Of a stretch of 64,000 nucleotides of DNA, positions 57,601 through 64,000 are shown piece by piece. This DNA comes from Salvia splendens (lineage: Eukaryota > Streptophyta > Magnoliopsida > Lamiales > Lamiaceae). Each line of letters opens with the position of its first letter. The stretch's first letter is position 1. The notes under the pieces were generated by a model. The model was not told the origin of the DNA. It worked only from the letters and a program-made list of their open reading frames with translations, and did not search any database. Made by a program: the position numbers and the translations under genes. Where the stretch lies: assembly GCF_004379255.2 (NCBI RefSeq), contig NC_056051.1:3312062-3376061 (forward strand), in the 5' to 3' direction.

Positions 57601-57976
57601 GATTGGCCACCCACGAAGGATACTTCACTTCGAATAACACATCCGCCTTCAATAATTGACGGACTTCGTCATGGATGACTTGACTTCGTTCTGCCGCAAA
57701 GAGTCTTTGCTTCTGTTTTATCGGCCGGACCGAAGGATCAATATTTAACCGATGAGTGATTACCTCGGGGGGCACTCCGGTCATGTCCAACGGAGACCAT
57801 GCAAAGACGTCTTTATACTCCTTGAGGAGCTGGATGGTTTTTTCCCGAAGTAGAGGCGTTCCCGCGAAGCCGATCTTAACCGTTCTGGATGGATCGTCTT
57901 CGTACAGCTGAACTGTCATCGAATTCGGCTCCGGTATGACTTCGGTCATTGCCTCTGACTCCGGCTGCTGTGATTG
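54686..57976 (-). CDS. Tat-lineage pol polyprotein (RT, RNase H, second RNase H, integrase)
   Basis: 1087 aa if counted from the ATG at 57949, but the frame is open back to 57976, directly behind the gag UAG, so it is probably made by readthrough as a Gag-Pol fusion. Numbering from the ATG: reverse transcriptase with YVDD at 229-232 and FLDLYKGYHQV before it; RNase H with the ALRGPETRYQPLEK region; a second, archaeal-type RNase H (GFVDGASNKMGSGAGILL … NNEAEYEALLAGL … HCDSQVIVNHM), diagnostic for the Tat lineage; integrase with a His-His-Cys-Cys zinc finger (ending KKCTKCQ) and the DDE residues in WGIDIVGP, ISDNGTQ and NGQTEVTNR. No stop or frameshift seen. Copies genomic RNA into DNA and inserts it in the nucleus. 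Confidence 0.93.
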   Translation of the reverse strand, partial: QSQQPESEAMTEVIPEPNSMTVQLYEDDPSRTVKIGFAGTPLLREKTIQLLKEYKDVFAWSPLDMTGVPPEVITHRLNIDPSVRPIKQKQRLFAAERSQVIHDEVRQLLKADVLFEVKYPSWVANPVMIKKKEGGWRMCIDFTDLNKHCPKDCYPLPNIDKKVEALIGFEIFCFLDLYKGYHQVLMDEIDASKTAFITDFGIFAYKKMPFGLKNAGATYQRMVDKLFRHLIGKEVEVYVDDIVVKSKSTSEYEHNLKSTLNVLKKANLKLNPQKCTFLVDSGKFLGCWVSKDGLKANPSKVQVVQNMAMPKSIHDVQRLTGCLAALNRFLSQAAEKQLPFFKVLKKAPKFEWGAEQKKAFDELKSYLAELPILSAPTEAEVIFLYLAASDQTISAVLVREEGLKQLPIYFTSRALRGPETRYQPLEKIALALVNAARRLRPYFYAHKVCVLTDLPLRQVLTKPEASGRIAKWAIELGEHTIEYLSRKAIKGQALADFLAEAKFDQAIPVIAEQKNSANAELAQPLESEVEPPDCWSGFVDGASNKMGSGAGILLVAPDGHEVTYSLRFLFPTTNNEAEYEALLAGLQLAQSLLVKSLKVHCDSQVIVNHMLGTSEARDERMKKYLDKAQSISRSFSYFRIIRIPRAENSRADTLSKLASDPSSKAEELMHRSIDEAEVHSVSSSPNWMTPILQYLDQGQLPEDKREARKITCRALRYELHEGVLFRKSYLQPLLRCVGPEETDYILREVHEGSCGSHIGARALAKKVLRWGYYWPTMVQEAVQLVKKCTKCQIHANVPRMPQTDLYTMQSPWPFMQWGIDIVGPLPQAPRQMKFLIVAVDYFTKWVEAEPLATITSSKALDFVWKNIVCRFGIPHILISDNGTQSTDKTFKNWCQELNIQQRFTSVSHPQANGQTEVTNRILVKGLKARLEQAKGQWVENLPQVLWSYRTTPKTSNGETPYSLVYGTEAVIPVEIGVPSPRTLNFSSEMNDDGLRAELDLAEERRELACIKAAKYKEQVARYYNQRVKKLQFQVGDLVLRNNEVSRAEKLGKLEPTWEGPYRVSEVLGKGSYKLTHMSGEQVPRTWHVSNLKKFHL

Positions 57977-57979
57977 CTA
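57971..57979 (-). promoter_or_regulatory. Candidate stop-codon readthrough signal between gag-protease and pol
   Basis: The minus strand reads TAG CAA TCA. This fits the UAG CAR YYA consensus known to cause readthrough in tobacco mosaic virus. Gag-protease and pol are in the same frame with no further stop between 57976 and the pol ATG at 57949. Confidence 0.6.
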
Positions 57980-60031
57980 TGCTTGGTGGTGCCGATCTGA
58001 TTGCTCGGCACTTTTAAGCGCAATCTGCAGACACTCTTTTGCTCTCTTTTGATCACCTCGGATGACCGCTATCCCACCTTTAGTGGGAATCTTGATGGTG
58101 AGGTGATAAGTAGAGCAAACGGCCCGAACTGTGTTGAGCCAGTCTCTTCCCAGGATGACGTTGTACGGGGACCGAGCTTTCACCACGAAAAACTCAATCA
58201 TCGTACTGGAGCTAGTAGGCGCTTTCCCCACCGTGATCGGAAGGCTGATAATACCTTCAGGGCGGGTGTCCTCCTGGGCGAAGCTCTTCAGGGGAAGCGG
58301 AGCCGGACTGAGCCGAGCTGGGTCCACTTCTAGTTTGTCGAAGCACTCTTTAAAAAGAATGCTGACTGACGCTCCTGTATCCACAAACACCCTGTGGACC
58401 AGTTTGTTTGCCACTCCGGCTTGGATGACAATGGCGTCTTGGTGAGGAGAGATGGCCGGGACGGGATCAGCATCCGAGAACGTAATCACTTCGTCCTGCT
58501 TCAGCCTTTTATGCGTTGGCTCCTCTCGATTGGAGCCTCTGCGCTCTGACTTCAGGGACGACTTGGTCTTCCCGGCAGGGAGAGCGTCAATAGTCTGGAT
58601 TACTCCATCATATTGCGGCTCGTCATCGTCTTCGGGATCCGGCTGCCTTTTCGGATCCTGAGGAGCGCAGTTCGCACCTCTCTGCTTCTTATTCTTCTTT
58701 GACTGCTTGCTTTGGTATTTTTTCAATGTCCCTGCCTTCACAAGAACATCGATACCTGCAGCCAAGTTTCTGCACTCCTCGGTATCGTGACCGTGGTCTT
58801 GATGGTAGGAGCAGTAGTTATCCTGGGGTCGGCGCGCGGCTGATTTCGTCATCCGCTTTGGCTTTTCGAACAGGTCAGAGTGCAGTTCGAAAATTTCCGC
58901 TCTCGGCTTGTTCAGCGGTACGAACTGAGCGGGCGGCTTCTCGGGATTGAGACGGGGTCCCAATCTGTCTTGCACCGGAGCCCTTTGAATTCTTTCAAAT
59001 GGAGTCCGGCGAGGATGCCCCTGATCGCTATGATCGGGCTTCCTTCTGTCTCCTCGGGACGATGAGCTGTCTAACGACCGTTTGCGACGGTCTGCCTCAT
59101 CGGCCCGGGAGTACTGGTCCGCAATGTCCCACATTTCCTGAGCTGTCTGCGGACCGCACTCAACGAGCTTCCTGTAGAGAGCTCCGGGCAGGATTCCATT
59201 TTGGAATGCCGAGATGACAAGCAGATCGTTGAGATCGTCTACTTGCAGGCATTCCTTGTGGAATCTTGTCATAAAGTCGCTGATTTTTTCGTCGCGACCT
59301 TGACGAATGGAAAGCAGCTGAGCCGAAGTGATTCGGACTTCCGCTTTCTGAAAGAACCTCCTATGGAATGCATCCATTAGATCTCGGTAAGATCTAATGC
59401 TGCCTTGGGGGAGGCTATCGAACCACCTTCTTGCGTTCCCGATGAGCAGCTCGGGAAACAGCTTGCACATGTGGACCTCGTTGAGACCCTGGTTCGCCAT
59501 GTTATATTGATAGCGTCCCAAGAAATCATGAGGATCCACGAGTCCGTCATAGGTTATCGACGGAGTTCGGTAGTTCTGTGGTAGGGGAGTTCGGGTAATA
59601 TCCTCCGAGAACGGAGTCCTCAATGCTCCGTACATGGCGAACCCGACATTTCTTCGGTATGGAGGAGATGGAGTTCTCCTGTGATTCCGGTACCGAGGAT
59701 TCTTTCTCCTGGAAGACATGACACTACTGCGGTAGTGACTGTCTCGTATGGAGGGAGAGGGAGAATCCGCCGTTTTCGTCTCCGGCTGCTTGTGGCTTTT
59801 TTGCAGGAAGGTTAAGAATTCCTCCTGCTTTTCAGCCAAAAACAGCTTGACAGCCTCGTTCAAATCGGGCTGCTGGGAAGACTCGGTGTGACGGCTTTTG
59901 GAGCGGCTAGTTCCTTCACCGTGAGAACAGGAGGTAGTCTCCCGAGGCTGTTTCCCAGAGCTGCGGGCTGGACTAGCTTCCTCCTGGTTATCGCGAACGG
60001 TGTTACGGGTGTTACGTGATCTGGTACACAT
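57977..60031 (-). CDS. Tat-lineage Gag-protease
   Basis: 684 aa, starts MCTRSRNTRNTVRDNQ at 60031, 55 bp inside the primer-binding site. The N-terminal part is Ser/Arg-rich. The retrotransposon gag core follows (CKLFPELLIGNARRWFDSLP … YRDLMDAFHRRFF). A CHHC-type zinc motif sits in YCSYHQDHGHDTEECRNL. An aspartic protease with VDTGASVSILF is near residue 550, and its flap-side motif YNVILGRDWL follows. The stop is TAG at 57979-57977, followed in the same frame by CAA TCA and an open pol frame. Forms the cytoplasmic particle and processes the polyprotein. Confidence 0.92.
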   Translation of the reverse strand: MCTRSRNTRNTVRDNQEEASPARSSGKQPRETTSCSHGEGTSRSKSRHTESSQQPDLNEAVKLFLAEKQEEFLTFLQKSHKQPETKTADSPSPSIRDSHYRSSVMSSRRKNPRYRNHRRTPSPPYRRNVGFAMYGALRTPFSEDITRTPLPQNYRTPSITYDGLVDPHDFLGRYQYNMANQGLNEVHMCKLFPELLIGNARRWFDSLPQGSIRSYRDLMDAFHRRFFQKAEVRITSAQLLSIRQGRDEKISDFMTRFHKECLQVDDLNDLLVISAFQNGILPGALYRKLVECGPQTAQEMWDIADQYSRADEADRRKRSLDSSSSRGDRRKPDHSDQGHPRRTPFERIQRAPVQDRLGPRLNPEKPPAQFVPLNKPRAEIFELHSDLFEKPKRMTKSAARRPQDNYCSYHQDHGHDTEECRNLAAGIDVLVKAGTLKKYQSKQSKKNKKQRGANCAPQDPKRQPDPEDDDEPQYDGVIQTIDALPAGKTKSSLKSERRGSNREEPTHKRLKQDEVITFSDADPVPAISPHQDAIVIQAGVANKLVHRVFVDTGASVSILFKECFDKLEVDPARLSPAPLPLKSFAQEDTRPEGIISLPITVGKAPTSSSTMIEFFVVKARSPYNVILGRDWLNTVRAVCSTYHLTIKIPTKGGIAVIRGDQKRAKECLQIALKSAEQSDRHHQA

Positions 60032-60085
60032 TTTTGGGGTGGAAAAGGGTCAAAAATTCGTTTTATCACAAATTTTGTTCTCTGT

Positions 60086-60103
60086 TTCCCACAGACGGCG
60101 CCA
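60086..60103 (-). other. Primer-binding site of the Tat element
   Basis: Minus strand TGGCGCCGTCTGTGGGAA, one base after the 5' LTR. The first 9 bases complement the tRNA-Asp 3' end. Identical over 18 bases to the site of the copia element at 4366-4383. Confidence 0.75.
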
Positions 60104-60104
60104 G

Positions 60105-60723
60105 TGATGAATCCGCGAATTTCTGACGTTAGTAAATGCTGGTAGAGAATAAAGACTACGACACAAAGAATTTACGTGGTTCGATTTACTGAAGTAAATC
60201 TACGTCCACGGGAAGAAGGGAGGGCAAGATTGTATTGCTTGATCTGGGATTACAGCTTACAACACAGACTTGCTATATGATATTTTATCTCTAGAGAGCT
60301 TAAAACTCGTCTATCAGATCTAAGTTCTATTTATATATTGAACTAAGATCGTGGCTTGCATCACCACCCTAAGTCGTGGATGTCGTGTAGGTCATGGCCT
60401 AAGATCGTGGATGTAGCGTAGGTCATGGCCTACGATCGTGGCCTGAGTTGACACCACGTGGTAGTGGGTGTGTTGGAAGTTGTGGAAATCCTGTATGGGT
60501 CCACTAACTCCTTGTTCGGTCGAATACTGAGACCGAACTGCTTTGGTTGCCGATCTGAGAGTAGAGCTTGATGCCGACCTGAGAGCAGAGCTTGATTGGT
60601 TGGCTTTTACCGAGCTGTAGGCTGAGGCCGAACTCTTTGGTAATGCCGAACTCATACTCTTCCTTGGGCTTTGGGCTGATGGGCCGTCATTGCTGTTGGG
60701 CTTGTTTAGTACGCACCCCATCA
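60105..60723 (-). repeat. 5' LTR of the Tat element
   Basis: 619 bp, no difference seen from the copy at 49867-50485. Drives leftward transcription of gag-pol. A candidate TATA (TATATAAATAGAAC, minus strand) lies near 60325-60340. Confidence 0.95.
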
Positions 60724-60728
60724 ATTAA

Positions 60729-63108
60729 TAAGAAGTTGATTAATGGAAGTGACGTTTAGTGATTTTTTTGGATATTTTTAGTGTCAAATTGGTAGAGGCA
60801 TATTTATTCATGATTTTCTTGAAATTATTTATACAATTGGTAATCATGCAAGAAGATAAACCAGACGTGTGAAACAAAATATAGGTGCTAACTATTTTTA
60901 GGTTTTAAATTTGGGGTTAGTTGGATTAACCAAGAATTAGGGTTGCTAAAAACATGGTAGCCACTATCAATGATCAGAAAGTAAACTGCAGCTGAAATTT
61001 AATAAATACTGAAAATTGCTGTAATTAATTAAGTCCTAACACTGGCAGCATTACTGTACCCAAACTGGCACCTAATTAAAATCAATATTATAAAATTTAA
61101 TTAACTATTTTTAATACAAATTTCTTTAAGAATATGCATGGCTGGCTGGACTGATACTATTACCTTAATATATTTAAAAATATTTTTAAAATATGTGAGT
61201 ATACATATAATATTGCATATTTTTCTATAAATTGTTTTTGGAATATACATGACAAATTTTGAAACTGTTTACAAATGTAAAATGTACAGTAGCTCTAAAT
61301 TCTCGAATTACTTGTCGAGAAAATTATATATTCAGATTCTTTAACTGCCCCGGTAATTTTATTTAAAAATACTATAGAGATTGAATAGTTGAATTATTAC
61401 TAACGAATTGAGATTGAGACGTATTGACAGAAATCTCAGAAGCTTATCGTACGTGCATAAAGGCGTGACATCTTGCTTTCAAAAGCAGTACGAGAATTAC
61501 TACATTCACTACGTAATTACCACTTGAGATATTAATACAATATTGTCTTTTTTTATCATCAAAAAAATTAGTACACCGTTGTCTTAATTTTGATCAAACT
61601 TTAATTTGGATCATCCCTTAATTTTAATAATCAATCGTAACACCATGAATTTTTATTAACATTTTTCTCAATTTTCCAATAACGAAATATTATGATTTCT
61701 TATTTTTACAATGTTGTTGATTTAGTGCACATATGTTCAAAGTAGTAATGTGATTGAATTATTTATAAGAAAAATGATAAAATTCACGGATGGTTTTGTT
61801 CTCAAAGAATTTCTTTGAAGACACATTAGATATAATTTAACTCAAATTAGACATGTAAGAAATTCATAAAAATTTATAGTCAATTTTCAAGGTTGTGGGG
61901 AACCAAAAATTGATCGATCAAATATGAGGTCTTTTTTTTAAAAAAAAATTCCTAAAAATCATAGTAATATTTAGTGTAATGTAAGATTATACATTCTAGC
62001 CAGCTGAAATATACAGGATTAGTGTTCTTTGAAAAAAAAATCAATATTAATTCTCGTTTTATATTAATGGTTGTGGTTACTTAAACCTCTTAATCTATTA
62101 TTTAGAAGAGAATTTTTATCTGCTTAATCACCATGTACATCCGATAAAATTGGAACGATACATGCAGAGAAGATCAGCATGACCCATGCACAAGGATGAC
62201 ACGCATAAATATAATCATCATGTACAATATTGAATTAACCGTATTTATCCTAGCGTCAAATTTCATCCAAATTTCTAATTCACTATAATTTATTAAAATT
62301 AAGTTAGATGAGCTATCTCAAAAAATTTTCTTCATAAAATAGTTATAAAAAAAACTTGAGTTTCGCATATATCTATATTTCATATGTGTGGATTTTAATC
62401 AATGTATGATTAGTGGGGTATTACAGCTAGATTTTAGTGAGATATATTTATGTATGATATTTTTTTCTTCTTCTAATGATCAATCATACATACGATGAAA
62501 ATTCCAATCCATTTATTACGGTAGGTTGCAACCTAACAGAAACTGGCCACTATTAACTTCTACTCATAAATGAGTTCGCCTAATAATATGACCTACACCT
62601 AATTAGTTTAATTCAACCCCATGGATCCCACCCTCATTACCTTTTTTTTTCTACCAAAATTTATACACAAAAAAATAATATTTTTATCTGCACATATAAA
62701 TATTTATCAAACTGCGTCCACAGATAAATTTCTCAATAATTGCAACATCACCCTCGAGGTGGGCCCCTTGTACAACGTAGCAGCACAAGTACCTGCCATA
62801 GTAACAATTATTTTTCAAAGTTTTTAAACCTCATAATTATTATATTTATCAACTAGTTGGAGAGAAAGGGCAATTTAGTCATTATAATAATGGGAGAATC
62901 CCATTTATGAAGCAAATCCCTGATTAATGATATATTGAGTAATAAAAAAATAAAAAGAAAAAACGATTTAAAAAGGTCAATGGTATACATGTGAGGGGCA
63001 ATTTGGACATTTCCCAAAGATGCCCATATGTTTAAGCCAAAATAGCCACTGAAATCCGAACGCCTCAAAAAGCAAAGGTGACCTACATGGCCTGTCATTT
63101 AGCTATAT
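60729..63108. other. AT-rich intergenic DNA
   Basis: No gene recognised. The frames at 62621-62827 and 62853-63098 have no family resemblance. Confidence 0.55.
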
Positions 63109-63580
63109 TTATTTATCACCAGTGTCCTGATCTCGAGTTTAAAACTGAACGTAGAATCTATCACTAAATTACGTATGTACATACGCAATATTACTGTATA
63201 CAAAATTCAATTTATTTATCATCGACGTTGTGATCACGAGTTTAAAATCGAACGTAGAATCTACCATTAAATTACGTATGCACATACGTAATATTACTAT
63301 ATACAAAAACAATTTATTTATCACCTCCATTGCAATCTCCTCAATTTTGAGATTACCATCGAATGTAAAATTCACCACTAAATTACATATGTGTGTCATA
63401 TCATTATCACTACACGTATCGAGCAACTTCGGTACACATAATAATAAATACGATAAGTGAAGTGCCAATTTATCTATTAACGTCATTGCCATCTTGCAAA
63501 TTTTAAGATTACTATCGAACGTAAAGTCTATCACTAAGTTATGTACATATGCGTAATATCATTACACATACCGATTGACT
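63109..63580. repeat. Degenerate four-copy tandem repeat
   Basis: Copies begin ATTTATCA(C/T) near 63109, 63212 and 63314, and ATCTATTAAC near 63469. The shared core is TCGAACGTAGAATCTA-CACTAAATTACGTAT-CATACG. The first two copies (about 103 bp) are most alike. The two later ones carry an extra segment around TTTTGAGATTACCATCGAA and, in copy 3, an insertion. Confidence 0.75.
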
Positions 63581-64000
63581 TCTGTACGCAATTAATCTAC
63601 ACACGATTAATGTGAGTGCAAATAAATGTTCTAACTATAGGTTGGCGAGGCCGAAGAATTTTATTAATCGTTTTTACCATGAAAATCATGTCAAAAATTG
63701 AGAATTTTGATTTCACCTTCTCCTAAGTCAAATTTCTAACTCTACCAATGGTAGAGAATAATAATAAGTGGCCCTAATTTCAGGTGCTACACCCATAAAA
63801 ATATTTAGGGTTGCTAAATAGAGAGGCCAAGCTAGCCAAAGAAAAAAAAAAGATTCCTCAGCTCAAAAAGGAAAAAAAGAAAATTAACTCCTTTTCTCCT
63901 TTTTCTTCTTCTAATTTTCTAACCTCTCTCTAGTTTAAATTACAAATTGAGGAGTGTGACAGGCAGATCCCACCGAAATAAATTAAATAAATTCACCACG
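63581..64000. other. AT-rich intergenic DNA at the window end
   Basis: No gene recognised. A CT-rich stretch with AAAAAGG runs lies at 63840-63930 and could be a leader or promoter of a gene beyond the window. Confidence 0.4.

Larger units (their letters stand above)
49867..60723 (-). mobile_element. Complete Tat-lineage Ty3/gypsy LTR retrotransposon with antisense genes
   Basis: 10.86 kb, transcribed leftwards. Identical-looking 619-bp LTRs (49867-50485 and 60105-60723) are flanked by ATTAA (49862-49866, 60724-60728). Primer site at 60103-60086 and a polypurine tract (CTTCGGGGGGGGGTAG on the minus strand) next to the left LTR. Gag-protease and pol lie in the same frame, separated by one UAG. 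Pol contains reverse transcriptase, RNase H, a second RNase H and integrase, the arrangement of the Tat lineage. Between pol and the 3' LTR lie 4.2 kb with plus-strand (antisense) ORFs, one spliced. All frames look intact, so the element may be autonomous and recently active. Confidence 0.95.

Noticed and set aside
54721..59217. Several plus-strand frames opposite pol and gag
   Set aside because: Shadows of the conserved minus-strand gag-pol frame; unlike 50821-53686 they face coding sequence and have no own domain.

Overview
The window is nuclear DNA of a flowering plant, most likely a eudicot. The evidence is GT-AG spliced plant genes (cytosolic fructose-1,6-bisphosphatase, a MINDY-type deubiquitinase, an intron-less vacuolar iron transporter-like gene), AT-rich intergenic DNA, and plant-type transposons (Ty1/copia, Tat-lineage Ty3/gypsy with a second RNase H, PIF/Harbinger, MULE, Stowaway, tRNA-SINE). 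A finer taxonomic call (e.g. Lamiales) cannot be supported from the sequence alone. I saw no rRNA gene, functional tRNA gene or CRISPR array.

Layout. 1-1.9 kb: decayed PIF/Harbinger transposon, transposase on the minus strand. 2.6-3.75 kb: 1.1-kb MULE-type element with a perfect 9-bp target-site duplication (TSD). 3.9-14.6 kb: old, disabled Ty1/copia element (TSD AAAAC) split inside pol by a young 5.5-kb LTR element (5588-11123, TSD AGATG) that has no recognisable pol but a long ORF with a three-fold internal repeat. 14.6-19.8 kb: AT-rich intergenic DNA. 19.87-20.48 kb: vacuolar iron transporter-like gene with a one-base frameshift. 21.05 kb: Stowaway-like MITE. 22.2-29.4 kb: six inverted-repeat elements separated by (TA)n tracts. 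One carries fragments resembling geranylgeranyl diphosphate synthase and cytochrome P450; two are an inverted pair filled with a GATAAAATGATA minisatellite. 29.65-32.69 kb (minus): 12-exon cytosolic FBPase. 33.2-34.2 kb: a second MULE-type element with a 9-bp TSD. 34.6 kb: another Stowaway-like MITE. 38.38-42.2 kb (plus): 7-exon MINDY-type deubiquitinase. 43.3-43.65 kb: tRNA-derived SINE with a 16-bp TSD. 43.7-49.9 kb: AT-rich DNA. 49.87-60.72 kb (minus): complete, apparently very young Tat-lineage Ty3/gypsy element (TSD ATTAA, LTRs identical by eye). 60.7-64 kb: AT-rich DNA with a degenerate tandem repeat.

How things work together. The three host genes are independent: central carbon metabolism (FBPase, sucrose synthesis), ubiquitin editing (MINDY) and metal storage (iron transporter). 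Most of the rest is mobile DNA. The strongest biology is in the Tat element. Its gag-protease frame ends in one in-frame UAG whose context fits the tobamovirus-type readthrough signal, directly ahead of an open pol frame. It also carries a complete antisense transcription unit: a three-exon ORF with a 'putative gypsy-type transposon' domain and a coiled-coil ORF. The old copia element and the Tat element, from unrelated superfamilies, share the same 18-bp primer-binding site.

Exon joins and element boundaries were derived by hand from splice signals, reading-frame continuity and TSDs. Family assignments are from recognised motifs, not database searches.
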